DNA of 59,867 bases from Candidatus Pacearchaeota archaeon (GTDB lineage: Archaea; Nanobdellota; Nanobdellia; Pacearchaeales; GW2011-AR1), in NCBI GenBank assembly GCA_018221285.1, contig JAAOYJ010000041.1, positions 1-59,867 on the forward strand. The letters are read 5' to 3'. The position numbers and the translations under genes are program-made. The notes under the pieces are model-generated. The model saw only the letters and a list, made by a program, of their open reading frames with translations, was not told the origin of the DNA and did not search any database. Below, piece by piece: positions 17,390 to 25,336 of this stretch (position 1 is the stretch's first letter; each line of letters begins with the position of its first letter).

Positions 17390-17725
17390 ATGAAACAAAA
17401 AGAAAATAAATCTGCATTTTTAGAATATGTTGGAGATACTCCTCAATTGAGAATTCTGGATTTCTTTATTGGGAATCATTTTTTTGATTTTCCTCTCACA
17501 GAGATTGCAAGAGAATCTGAGGTTAGTTATAATTCTTTGAAAATGGTTCTTCCAAAGTTTCTTGAGAGAGAAATCTTGATTAAATCTAGAAGGGTTGGAA
17601 AATCTGATTATTACAAGTTTAATATGGAAAATGAATTCGTTAAAAACATTATCAAGATTGCATGGCAGTTGACTAAGAAGGATTTGTTTGAGGAGGATGT
17701 TAAACTCCCAAACCAAAAGCATTAA
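17390..17725 (+). CDS. Winged-helix transcriptional regulator
   Basis: The 111-residue protein has a short wHTH core (RILDFFIGNHFFDFPLTEIA, then VSYNSLKMVLPKFLEREILI and a basic wing). The ATG at 17390 is chosen over the TTG at 17357 because a strong TATA-like ATATTTATAAA at about 17335-17345 implies a start near 17362. The leader contains a CA-rich run (ACACATACACACACATACAC). The C-terminal tail is helical and acidic. It is likely a local DNA-binding regulator; the ligand is unknown. Confidence 0.7.
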   Translation: MKQKENKSAFLEYVGDTPQLRILDFFIGNHFFDFPLTEIARESEVSYNSLKMVLPKFLEREILIKSRRVGKSDYYKFNMENEFVKNIIKIAWQLTKKDLFEEDVKLPNQKH

Positions 17726-17811
17726 AAACTAATTATTTCTATTAAATTTTTCCCTCTTGGAAAAATTGTAAGTTCGATGCTGCTTTCGCATCTCATTACG
17801 ACGCTAAGCAA

Positions 17812-17821
17812 ATATTTATAT
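17812..17821 (+). promoter_or_regulatory. TATA box of the SRP RNA gene
   Basis: ATATTTATA followed by TAG lies about 25 bp before the predicted RNA 5' end at 17844. The region between the wHTH stop at 17725 and here holds only an AT-rich stretch and a GATGC/GCATC hairpin near 17777. Confidence 0.7.
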
Positions 17822-17843
17822 AGTGTTTTTGTTGCTTATCATC

Positions 17844-18102
17844 GTAGACCAGGTTGGCGGGTTAGTCCTCCGCTGTTTGCAAACGGACTTTAGGCAGACT
17901 GCAAGAAGGTCGGTGACAAGTGCGTTGGAAAGTCCTTGTTCGGACGTTGACGTTTTGTCCTCTTTGATCTTGCAGGTGCGAAATGGGTCAGGCCTTGATC
18001 GGAGCAGCCCTAAACATTTGTTAAGATGCTTGGAGGGTCGCAGAACTGAGGAAGAATAAGGGTAGCTCTCTTTACAATCTTTGAGCTGGCTTTCGGGTCT
18101 AC
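17844..18102 (+). ncRNA. ffs: Signal recognition particle RNA (archaeal 7S type)
   Basis: This GC-rich island inside AT-rich DNA carries the SRP helix 8 signature: GGGTCAGG with, on the other arm, GGAGCAGCCC, enclosed by AAATG/CATTT. The 5' bases GTAGACC pair with GGTCTAC near the 3' end, and TTGGC pairs with GCTGG, forming helix 1 as in archaeal SRP RNA. GGGTTAGTCCTCCGCTG near the 5' end fits the Alu region. Length is about 260 bases. A 78-codon frame across it is an artefact. The 3' end is set by helix 1; a second copy of the 3' end lies at 18212. Confidence 0.87.
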
Positions 18103-18107
18103 ACTAA
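18083..18107 (+). repeat. Direct repeat at the SRP RNA 3' end, copy A
   Basis: These 25 bp, containing GGCTTTCGGGTCTACAC, form the 3' strand of SRP helix 1. They match 18212-18236 with one mismatch (C to T in the fourth base). The first copy is the natural 3' end of the RNA. Confidence 0.85.
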
Positions 18108-18211
18108 ATTACCAGCTCCGAATAAATTCGGACGCTCGCGAGGATACTCTTCGCATAGTTCATTGCACTCCCAACTTTGTTGGATGCTCGCCGATGCGGT
18201 CGCTTCGCATA

Positions 18212-18236
18212 GAGTTGGCTTTCGGGTCTACACTAA
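18212..18236 (+). repeat. Direct repeat at the SRP RNA 3' end, copy B
   Basis: The second copy of the SRP 3' end, separated from copy A by 104 bp. The spacer holds a CCGAAT/ATTCGG hairpin at 18119-18132 and two segments resembling the dispersed repeat (GCTCGCGAGGATACTCTTCGCATAG and GCTCGCCGATG with CGCTTCGCATAG). This is how an insertion or a target-site duplication at an RNA gene end looks. The whole gap from 18103 to 18289 holds no gene. Confidence 0.85.
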
Positions 18237-18289
18237 TATATACTTCTAACGACGACAATTATTAAAAACTAGATTGATGAAATAAAGTT

Positions 18290-18718
18290 ATGGAAACGAT
18301 TAGAGATAGTAAAGAAATACATCAAGGTTATGTTGAAGCCGCAATTGAATTAATAAGAGAGGAAATTTCGCAGAGATTGATATCTGAAGAAGAATTGCCT
18401 TTTAATCCCCAACATATTGTGGGGACTGGACCAATTTTTATTGTTGGAAAAGGGATATATTCTTTAGCAGAAAATTATTCTAGTCCAGTTGAATTTATAC
18501 TTAGTCGAACTGGAATTGAATTTGATGAACCTGAAGAAAATTTACTAAGAAAATTAAAAGATGATTATATGGGTTGTGCAGGAATAATGCCCATCCCTAA
18601 TTTTACAGCTGATAAAACTTCTAATTTATATTTAGGTCCTAGTTTAGAAAGTAGATTTCCATCAACAGGAGATATTAATCATTTTAAAGCAACTTTTTAT
18701 ATGACTAAAAAATATTAA
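18290..18718 (+). CDS. Hypothetical protein, 142 residues
   Basis: A soluble acidic protein with helical N-terminus (VEAAIELIREEISQRLISEE), a glycine-rich turn (HIVGTGPIFIVGKGIY) and a C-terminal segment with PIPNFTADKTSNLYLGP. No family is recognised. TTATTAAAAAC near 18258 is a likely TATA box, preceded by CGACGACAAT as in the two surface-gene promoters, so it may share their control. The pilus locus begins 45 bp after it. Confidence 0.5.
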   Translation: METIRDSKEIHQGYVEAAIELIREEISQRLISEEELPFNPQHIVGTGPIFIVGKGIYSLAENYSSPVEFILSRTGIEFDEPEENLLRKLKDDYMGCAGIMPIPNFTADKTSNLYLGPSLESRFPSTGDINHFKATFYMTKKY

Positions 18719-18763
18719 TTTTCGAAACACTAATTTAATAAACTCTTTTAATTTATTTCCTAT

Positions 18764-19210
18764 ATGGAACGAGGTGACAAGTCTGGACAGTTTTATCTTG
18801 TTGGAGCAATTATACTTATTGCATTTATCATAGGGTTTGCAACTATCTCAAATTATTCAAAGAAAATGGGAGGCACAAAGATTATTGAGTTAGGGGAGGA
18901 GTTGAAGGTTGAAGGGGCGAGAGTTTTGGATTATAATATAATTAATGATGAGGATAAGATTGAGGATTTTACGATTACATTTAGCGAGTACGCAGGAGAG
19001 GACGTGGAGATATATTATATCTTTGGAAAAGAGAGTGGTTTAGAATTATATAATGGGACTGGATTTATGAGCCCCCTTGGGAGCGTTGATGGAAAGATAC
19101 AAGCTACTATTGAAGGAGTAGGTTATGATTTTGATTTAAAATCAGGTGAGAATTTTTATTTTGTGATCTTACAAGAAATTGAAGGAGAGTATTATATTGT
19201 TACAAATTAA
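18764..19210 (+). CDS. Pilin-like protein at the start of the pilus locus
   Basis: The 148-residue protein has a short charged leader (MERGDKSGQF) and one long hydrophobic helix (YLVGAIILIAFIIGFATI), then a beta-rich outer domain. This is the layout of archaeal type IV pilins or minor pilins, which are cut by a prepilin peptidase and inserted through the hydrophobic helix. TAATTTAATAAAC at 18731-18743 is a plausible TATA box. The end overlaps the next gene, which supports cotranscription. The exact cleavage site is not obvious. Confidence 0.65.
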   Translation: MERGDKSGQFYLVGAIILIAFIIGFATISNYSKKMGGTKIIELGEELKVEGARVLDYNIINDEDKIEDFTITFSEYAGEDVEIYYIFGKESGLELYNGTGFMSPLGSVDGKIQATIEGVGYDFDLKSGENFYFVILQEIEGEYYIVTN

Positions 19211-19712
19211 AACTAATAAAAAAGGGCTGAGTATTATGGTAGGGTATGTTTTGCTGATTGTGGCAGTGATTGTGATGAGCACCATTGTTTACCAAGGATT
19301 AAAGACCTATGTTCCAAGAGAGATACTTGATTGTCCAGACGGGGTCTCTGTTTTTATAAAAGATGTTAATTGCTCGATAAGTTTACCTAATCATACCCTC
19401 TCCATCACTCTTCAAAACAACGGAAGATTTAATCTCGGAGGATATTTTATACATGCGACAGATGACACAAGAACAGTTGACCTTTCAAATAATCTTGTTG
19501 AAGTCGCCTATCAAGCAGAGAATTTGATTAGATTTGGGTTAGATGATGCTAATTCTCTTTCTCCACAAGATGAGCAAGATTATAATTTTGATTTAGATGG
19601 TCAGATCTATTCTATCGCGATAACTCCTGTGAGATTCCAGGAAGAGGATGGTAAATTGAGATTGGCAAGTTGTAGTAATGCAAAAGTTAGGGAAGAGGTT
19701 AGTTGCATTTAA
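19197..19712 (+). CDS. Pilin-like protein
   Basis: The chosen start is TTG at 19197, placed 7 bp after AAGGAGAG at 19182-19189. A TTG at 19179 lies before that ribosome site and is less likely. The protein starts MLQIKTNKKG then LSIMVGYVLLIVAVIVMSTIVYQG: a basic leader, a possible KKG cleavage site and a hydrophobic N-helix. The outer domain has paired cysteines (LDCPDG, VNCSIS) and an LQNNGRFNLGGYFIHATD strand pattern. It overlaps the upstream gene by 14 bp. It is a major or minor pilin subunit. Confidence 0.7.
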   Translation: MLQIKTNKKGLSIMVGYVLLIVAVIVMSTIVYQGLKTYVPREILDCPDGVSVFIKDVNCSISLPNHTLSITLQNNGRFNLGGYFIHATDDTRTVDLSNNLVEVAYQAENLIRFGLDDANSLSPQDEQDYNFDLDGQIYSIAITPVRFQEEDGKLRLASCSNAKVREEVSCI

Positions 19713-19752
19713 TCATCAAAGAATTTAAAAACATAGATTTACTTAATATAAC

Positions 19753-20220
19753 ATGAGTAACAAAAAGAATAAGGGTGTGTCTCCTGTTATCGCAACAGTA
19801 TTATTAATCGCAATGGTTCTTGCAAGTGGGGTTGTTGTTTTTATCTGGTTTAATCAAATGACTACTGAATCAATCACAAAGTTCGGAGGAACAAATGTTG
19901 AGCTTGTTTGTGATGAAGTGAGATTTGATGCGAGTTATGATGGGGGGGTTTTGTCTCTTTCTAACAACGGAAATGTTCCTATCTTTGGAATGAAAGTTAA
20001 AATTGTTGATAAGGGAAGTCATAAAACAGAAGACTTAAAGACTTTAAATCCTGCTAATTGGCCTCCAACTGGATTGAATCAAGGAGGAATTTTTTCAGGG
20101 AGTATTGGGATTACAGGAGATAGCATAGTTTTAACACCTGTTTTAATGGGAACTTCTGACAAAGGAAAAAGAACTTTTGTATGTGATGAAAGAAGGTATG
20201 GGTATGAGTTAACAGCGTGA
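19753..20220 (+). CDS. Archaeal type IV pilin
   Basis: The N-terminus MSNKKNKGVSPVIATVLLIA is the classic archaeal pilin leader: basic residues, glycine at the cleavage site, then the VSPVIATVLL helix, as in the DUF1628/Pilin_N family. Residues after 35 form a beta-rich head with NNGNVPIFGMKVKIVDKG and a disulfide-capable cysteine pair (VCDE near residues 53 and 147). ATTTAAAAAC near 19729 is a likely TATA box, so it can be expressed alone as the main subunit. Confidence 0.85.
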   Translation: MSNKKNKGVSPVIATVLLIAMVLASGVVVFIWFNQMTTESITKFGGTNVELVCDEVRFDASYDGGVLSLSNNGNVPIFGMKVKIVDKGSHKTEDLKTLNPANWPPTGLNQGGIFSGSIGITGDSIVLTPVLMGTSDKGKRTFVCDERRYGYELTA

Positions 20221-20259
20221 TTTGAAAACATTTATTAACCTTAAATAATTCTTACATAT

Positions 20260-20802
20260 ATGAATCATAAAAAAGAGGTAAAACAAGTTTTACCCCATTA
20301 CGACTTTTTTTTAAAAAATCGCAAGGGTGTTTCTGGAGTTGTTACAGTAGTTATTTTAGTGGCGTTGGTGATGACTTCTGTAGCCATTGTATGGACAGTT
20401 GTAAACAATATGGTGGAAGACAAACTTGGGGAGGCTGAATCGTGTTTTGGGAATTTTGAAAAAATAACTCTCAACAATAGATACACTTGTTATAATTCTA
20501 GTTCAAATGAAACAATGTTCTCGATAAATGTTGGAGATATAGTGGTTGATGAAGTGATTGTTTTGGTATATGAAGGAGGAGCTACTAATAGCTATACAAT
20601 AACAGATACTATTACTACTATTCCTAACTTAGAAAATTATACTGGGGGCACGTCAATAATACTCCCTGATAAAAACGCAGGTTTAACTTATATCGCAAAA
20701 GACTACACTAGTTCACCAGATTATATAGAGATAGTTCCTGTATTAAATGGTAAGCAATGTGATGTTGCGGATAGAATCCCAAAAATTGAGAGTTGTAGTT
20801 AG
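20260..20802 (+). CDS. Archaeal type IV pilin-like protein
   Basis: After a longer leader than usual (about 24 residues, MNHKKEVKQVLPHYDFFLKN) comes RKGVSGVVTVVILVALVMTS, the pilin cleavage region and hydrophobic helix. The head is beta-rich with cysteines at CFGNF, YTCYN and near the C-terminus. A TATA-like CATTTATTAACC near 20228 lies upstream. Shorter starts are not supported, as no internal ATG precedes the glycine. It is probably a minor pilin or an alternative subunit. Confidence 0.75.
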   Translation: MNHKKEVKQVLPHYDFFLKNRKGVSGVVTVVILVALVMTSVAIVWTVVNNMVEDKLGEAESCFGNFEKITLNNRYTCYNSSSNETMFSINVGDIVVDEVIVLVYEGGATNSYTITDTITTIPNLENYTGGTSIILPDKNAGLTYIAKDYTSSPDYIEIVPVLNGKQCDVADRIPKIESCS

Positions 20803-20868
20803 AGAGTTCTGGTTGCATTAATTATTTAAAGATTCATAATCTTTGATTGTTAAATAAAAGAGGATAAA

Positions 20869-21399
20869 ATGTTAAACCAAGTTAGAGGACAAGTATGGAT
20901 TGAGACAGTGGTATATACTTTGATTGCATTTATTATGATCGGGTCTGTTCTTGCATTTGTCAAACCAGAAATAGAAAAGATTCAGGATAAAGCAGTTATA
21001 GACCAATCATCTGAGATGCTTAATGATATTAATAATATTATTTTAGATATCGGGGTTCCGGGCAATCAGAGATTAATAGAAGTGGGGTTGAAGAAAGGTA
21101 ATCTTAAAATTGATGGGGCTGGAGACAAGTTGATTTTTGAGATAGAAAGTTTATATGAATATAGCGAACCAGGAGAGAATGTCTCAAAAGTTGACGGAGG
21201 AATAGTCGCTTTTACGGAAAGCCAGGGCAAGTATAATTTAATAACCTTGACAAGAGATTATGGTGAGGCGTATAACTTAACATTTGATGGCCAGGATTCA
21301 TTAAAAACAATAACTAAATCCTCGACAGCTTACAAACTACTTATTTCGAACGAAGGGGAAATTGCAAATAAAATAACAATTAATATGGAGGTCAATTGA
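20869..21399 (+). CDS. Pilin-like protein of the pilus operon
   Basis: The protein starts MLNQVRGQVWIETVVYTLIA and has one N-terminal helix (TVVYTLIAFIMIGSVLAFV) with a glutamate near the start of the helix, as in class I pilins where Glu5 is needed for assembly. The outer part is mixed helix and strand with a GNLKIDGAGDKLIF segment. AGAGGA before the ATG is a ribosome site. The stop overlaps the ATPase start as TGATG, so the two are translationally coupled. Confidence 0.7.
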   Translation: MLNQVRGQVWIETVVYTLIAFIMIGSVLAFVKPEIEKIQDKAVIDQSSEMLNDINNIILDIGVPGNQRLIEVGLKKGNLKIDGAGDKLIFEIESLYEYSEPGENVSKVDGGIVAFTESQGKYNLITLTRDYGEAYNLTFDGQDSLKTITKSSTAYKLLISNEGEIANKITINMEVN

Positions 21400-22949
21400 T
21401 GCTTGCAAGAGGGGTACAGGATTATCCGAAGGTTTCAATAGATTTTTCTCCAGAGATTCCTCCTTTGAAGAAGATTACAGATAAAACAAAAATAGATATT
21501 AGATATGCTTTAATTTCTCCATTTGCTTTTGCACATATTTATTGGGATCCAAAAACTTATGAAGTAGTCTATGAGATTGAAGAACCGTTACTAACAGATG
21601 AGGAGATGAGTAAAAAAAAGCAAATAATCGCTGCTATGAGAGCTATGATTAGTTTTGATAATCTAATTGAAAAGGATAAAGATTCGTTGTTGGATTATAT
21701 TGATCATAGGCTTAAAATTATCGTACTTGAACTGGGGATAGAAATTTCTTATGAGAGTTATAAGAAGATATATTATTATCTTTGCAGAGATTTTATAGGA
21801 TTTAATGAAGCAGAACCCTTGCTGAGAGATTATTATGTGGAAGATATTGAATGTAATGGTTCTAATACTCCTGTCTATATTATTCATAGAATGTATCGGA
21901 ATCTGCAAACAAATCTTATCTTTAAGGATTTTGACGTGCTTGAAGGATTTGTTGAGAAACTTGCTCAAAGATGTGGGAAGTATATCTCTTATGCCAAACC
22001 TATTTTAGATGGAAGTCTACCTGATGGAAGTAGAGTAAATGCGACTTATACAAAAGATATCACAAGTAGAGGACCGACGTTCACAATAAGAAAGTTCACA
22101 AAAACTCCTTGGACCCCTACCCAGTTAATTTCATTCAATTCGCTAAGTCCTGAAATGTTGGCATATCTTTGGTTAATAGTTCAGTATAAAATGAATATAT
22201 TAATTGCAGGAGGGACCTCTTCAGGTAAAACAACTTTGCTTAATGCGCTTGCTTTCTTTATATCTCCTGAAGCCAGAGTTGTAAGTATTGAAGATACTAG
22301 GGAGCTAAATCTTCCTAGAGAAAACTGGCTTCCAAGTGTTGTTAGGACTGCTACAGGTTTTCAAAAAGCAGGGGAAATTGATCTTTTTACTTTATTGAGA
22401 AGTTCTTTTAGACAAAATCCAGATTATGTAATTGTTGGGGAGGTTAGAGGTAAGGAGGCTTATGTATTGTTTCAAGGTATGGCTTCAGGACATTCATCAA
22501 TAAGTACTATCCACGCGGATTCTGTTAATACTGTTGTCAAGAGATTAGAAACTCCTCCGATAGAACTTTCTCCTAATCTTCTAAATGTTCTTGATTGTGT
22601 ATGTGTTATGACGCACGCGATTGTTGCAAAACAAGAGACAAGAAAATTAAAGGAACTTGTTGAAATAATCAATGTGACTAATGAAGGGGTTGCAATAACC
22701 AACACGCCTTTTGTTTGGAATCCATCAGATGATAGATTTTACTTCAAGAAAAATAGTAAGATCTTTGAAAAAATTTCAAAAAGATATGGGCTAAAGATTG
22801 AGGAAATTGATTTGGAGTTTAGAAGAAGGGTTCAGATAATTTATAAATTGTTTCAGAAGAAAATTTTTGATTTTGATGAAGTACAAAAAATGATTAATCA
22901 TTATTATAAAAAACCTGAAGAAATCTTGAAAAAATTGGGAATTGAATGA
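21399..22949 (+). CDS. Type IV pilus/archaellum-type secretion ATPase (TadA/FlaI/PilB family)
   Basis: The 516-residue ATPase powers pilus assembly. The Walker A motif GGTSSGKTT is near residues 271-279. An Asp box (VVSIEDTRELNLP) is followed by VIVGEVRGKEAYVLFQGMAS (Walker B region) and STIHADS (His box). The N-terminal 200 residues form the FlaI/TadA N-domain. The ATG at 21399 is 6 bp after GGAGGT at 21387-21392, better spaced than the TTG at 21396. It is likely hexameric at the cytoplasmic membrane, working with the TadC-like proteins downstream. Confidence 0.93.
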   Translation: MLARGVQDYPKVSIDFSPEIPPLKKITDKTKIDIRYALISPFAFAHIYWDPKTYEVVYEIEEPLLTDEEMSKKKQIIAAMRAMISFDNLIEKDKDSLLDYIDHRLKIIVLELGIEISYESYKKIYYYLCRDFIGFNEAEPLLRDYYVEDIECNGSNTPVYIIHRMYRNLQTNLIFKDFDVLEGFVEKLAQRCGKYISYAKPILDGSLPDGSRVNATYTKDITSRGPTFTIRKFTKTPWTPTQLISFNSLSPEMLAYLWLIVQYKMNILIAGGTSSGKTTLLNALAFFISPEARVVSIEDTRELNLPRENWLPSVVRTATGFQKAGEIDLFTLLRSSFRQNPDYVIVGEVRGKEAYVLFQGMASGHSSISTIHADSVNTVVKRLETPPIELSPNLLNVLDCVCVMTHAIVAKQETRKLKELVEIINVTNEGVAITNTPFVWNPSDDRFYFKKNSKIFEKISKRYGLKIEEIDLEFRRRVQIIYKLFQKKIFDFDEVQKMINHYYKKPEEILKKLGIE

Positions 22950-22989
22950 TTAGGAAAATCTTTAATAACAGGATTTACTTCTGTTAGCT

Positions 22990-23154
22990 ATGAGAAAAGA
23001 GGAAATCGCATTTCTTGCACAGATGGTTGATGCTCTTGAAGAAGCAGGAGCTAATCTCGAGCAAACTTACTTAAGAGAAGAATATGAAAAATTCGATCAG
23101 GCTAAAAAAATGCTTATCCAAATCCAAAAAAAAATTTCTGAGGTGGTTAAGTAA
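22990..23154 (+). CDS. Small helical protein between ATPase and TadC-like genes
   Basis: A 54-residue frame, too short for usual cut-offs, starting MRKEEIAFLAQMVDALEEAG and ending KKISEVVK. It is entirely helical and charged. TCTTTAATAAC near 22957 is a TATA-like box, and the stop overlaps the next ATG as TAATG, so it is translated with the membrane component. It may be a small adaptor or assembly factor of the pilus machine. It is not recognised as a known family. Confidence 0.65.
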   Translation: MRKEEIAFLAQMVDALEEAGANLEQTYLREEYEKFDQAKKMLIQIQKKISEVVK

Positions 23155-24461
23155 TGGAACAAAAAGGTGATTTTCTAAAGGAATTAAAAAAGAACACATC
23201 AGATATTAAAAAAATGGTTAGAGAGATTTCTTCTCTTTCCGCAAGTTTGGGGGGAATGGCTGATAGAAGTGAAAAAGGGCTTCTCTCTTCTCAGATAGGT
23301 TCACTGAAAGTTTCTTTAAGAGAAGCGAATGAAAAGATTTCAGATATATTGGACGAAGCATATCTTGTAAAACCTTTGGACTATTATAAGAAAAAAGATT
23401 CCCCTAAAGATCCGAAAGGGATGAAAGTCCAGTCTACGAAGTCTTCTTCTAAGGCATTAAAATCTTTAAGAAAATCTATCTCAAAGCTTGAGATAGAAAC
23501 AATGAAAAGAATGAAAAAAAGTGGGGAGAAGGTTAAAAAAAAGAAAATTAAAAAAGCTAGTAAGTATGTTGGGGTATCCAATAAAATTTTCTCAAATTTT
23601 TCAATGTCTATCGTCGATAAGGAGATGTTTAGAAATCTAAAAAGAGATTTAATAAAAGCTAATATGCAATTTATTCCTGCAAATTATCTCTCAGTTATAT
23701 TTTTTACAACCTTGCTCTCTTCAATTTTTGGAGTTTTTCTGTTTTTATTTTTTCTGTTTTTTGATCTTAGCTCAAGTCTTCCAATTATAGTTCCTTCCTC
23801 AGAAAATATTGTAGGTAGGCTCATAAAAGTTATTTGGGTCATTTTTATAATTCCATTGGGAACCTTTTCTTTTATGTTTTTTTATCCATGGCTTGAGAGG
23901 AAATCAGCAGAAGGCATAATAGACCAGGAGCTACCTTTTGCAACGATTCATATGGCTGCCATTGCTGGCTCAATGATTGATCCAAGCAAGATTTTTAGTA
24001 TAATCATTTCAACTAAAGAGTATCCAGAGTTAGAGAAAAAATTTACGAAATTGATAAATGAAATTCATGTTTATGGGTATGATTTGGCGAGTGCTATGAG
24101 AAATATGGCATTTTATAGTCCAAGTGCAAAACTTGCAGAATTATTTAATGGAATTGCTACGACAATCGCTTCTGGAGGAGATCTTGCGGATTTTTTTGAT
24201 AAAAGAGCTATGAGCTTACTTTTTGAACACAGACTTGAAAGAGAAAAACAGATAAAGGCTGCGGAAACTTTTATGGATATCTACATAAGTGTTGTTATTG
24301 CAGCTCCGATGATTTTAATGCTTTTATTAATCATGATGAAAGTAAGTGGGCTAGGAATAGCATTTAGCACATCAATGATCTCTTTGATTATTATCTCAGT
24401 AGTCTCAGTGGTTAATGTTGTCTTCATCACATTTTTACATATGAAACAACCGAAAGTATAA
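23154..24461 (+). CDS. TadC/FlaJ-like pilus membrane platform protein, first
   Basis: The 435-residue protein has a 170-residue charged, coiled N-terminal region (many lysines, GEKVKKKKIKKASKYVG), then membrane helices (about 182-208 and 224-247), a cytoplasmic T2SSF-type domain (ELPFATIHMAAIAGSMIDP, DLASAMRNMAFYSP), and two more membrane helices near the C-terminus. This is the platform fold that anchors the ATPase. The long N-terminal coil is extra compared with ordinary TadC and could contact the ATPase or the 54-residue protein. Confidence 0.85.
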   Translation: MEQKGDFLKELKKNTSDIKKMVREISSLSASLGGMADRSEKGLLSSQIGSLKVSLREANEKISDILDEAYLVKPLDYYKKKDSPKDPKGMKVQSTKSSSKALKSLRKSISKLEIETMKRMKKSGEKVKKKKIKKASKYVGVSNKIFSNFSMSIVDKEMFRNLKRDLIKANMQFIPANYLSVIFFTTLLSSIFGVFLFLFFLFFDLSSSLPIIVPSSENIVGRLIKVIWVIFIIPLGTFSFMFFYPWLERKSAEGIIDQELPFATIHMAAIAGSMIDPSKIFSIIISTKEYPELEKKFTKLINEIHVYGYDLASAMRNMAFYSPSAKLAELFNGIATTIASGGDLADFFDKRAMSLLFEHRLEREKQIKAAETFMDIYISVVIAAPMILMLLLIMMKVSGLGIAFSTSMISLIIISVVSVVNVVFITFLHMKQPKV

Positions 24462-24468
24462 AAACAAA

Positions 24469-25305
24469 ATGGAACTAAAAAAAATACATGGAATTGGAAT
24501 TGGGATATCAATTGTGATTATATCACTTGCTTTATTGTTTAGACAAAGCAAGGCGTTCCTTCTTCTTTTAGGAATTGGAATTTTAATTGGAGTTTTTCCA
24601 TTTATATTTTCTTTGATTACTGAAACGAGAATCTCTACTGAAAAAGAGGAGATGTTTTTAGAATTTACAAGGAACCTTGTTGAAAGTGTAAAGACAGGAA
24701 CACCGATAAGTAAGAGCATAATTAATGTTAAAGGAAAGGCCTACGGGGTCTTAGGGGCAAATATAAATAAACTTGGTAGCCAAATAGCGTTAGGAATTCC
24801 ATTGGGTGATGCTCTTAAGACTTTTGCCCAAGATGTTAATAATAAATCTATCTCTAGGGCGTTGGTTTTGATTGGGCAGGCAGAGAAAGCAGGAGGAGAC
24901 ATAGGAGGAATACTTGAATCGGTTGCGGAAGCTGTGAGCATGTCAGACAAATTAAAGAAAGAAAGAAAGGCTGCTATATCGACGCTGGTTGTTCAGGGAT
25001 ATATCATATTCTTAGTATTTATTATAATTATTTTGGTTATGCAGTTTAAAATACTTCCAATGGTTTCAGGTATTTCTGTAATTGGACAAGGGTTTGGAAG
25101 TACGGGAGCAGGAGGGTCATCAATATCCCAACAAGAATTATCTAGTGCATTTTTATATTTGCTTCTGGCACAAGGGCTTTTTAGCGGGCTTACTATTGGA
25201 AAACTATCTGAAGGAAACATAAAGGCTGGCGCAAAACACTCTTTTGCACTTATGTTTCTTGCATTTATGATTTCTGCTGGGGCGAATTTATTTTTGGGAG
25301 CGTAA
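24469..25305 (+). CDS. TadC/FlaJ-like pilus membrane platform protein, second
   Basis: This 278-residue protein has an N-terminal pair of membrane helices, a cytoplasmic T2SSF domain (FLEFTRNLVESVKTGTPISK, then GQAEKAGGDIGGILESVAEAV), and three C-terminal membrane helices. It starts 8 bp after the first platform gene. Archaellum FlaJ is usually one polypeptide, so this locus appears to split the platform into two proteins that probably form a heteromer, as some bacterial Tad systems do with TadB and TadC. Confidence 0.85.
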   Translation: MELKKIHGIGIGISIVIISLALLFRQSKAFLLLLGIGILIGVFPFIFSLITETRISTEKEEMFLEFTRNLVESVKTGTPISKSIINVKGKAYGVLGANINKLGSQIALGIPLGDALKTFAQDVNNKSISRALVLIGQAEKAGGDIGGILESVAEAVSMSDKLKKERKAAISTLVVQGYIIFLVFIIIILVMQFKILPMVSGISVIGQGFGSTGAGGSSISQQELSSAFLYLLLAQGLFSGLTIGKLSEGNIKAGAKHSFALMFLAFMISAGANLFLGA

Positions 25306-25336
25306 TTCATATAAACCCTTTTCTCCTCAATCAATT

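Noticed and set aside
17823-18059. A 78-codon frame inside the SRP RNA gene
   Set aside because: The region is explained by conserved SRP RNA pairing, and the frame lacks protein-like features.
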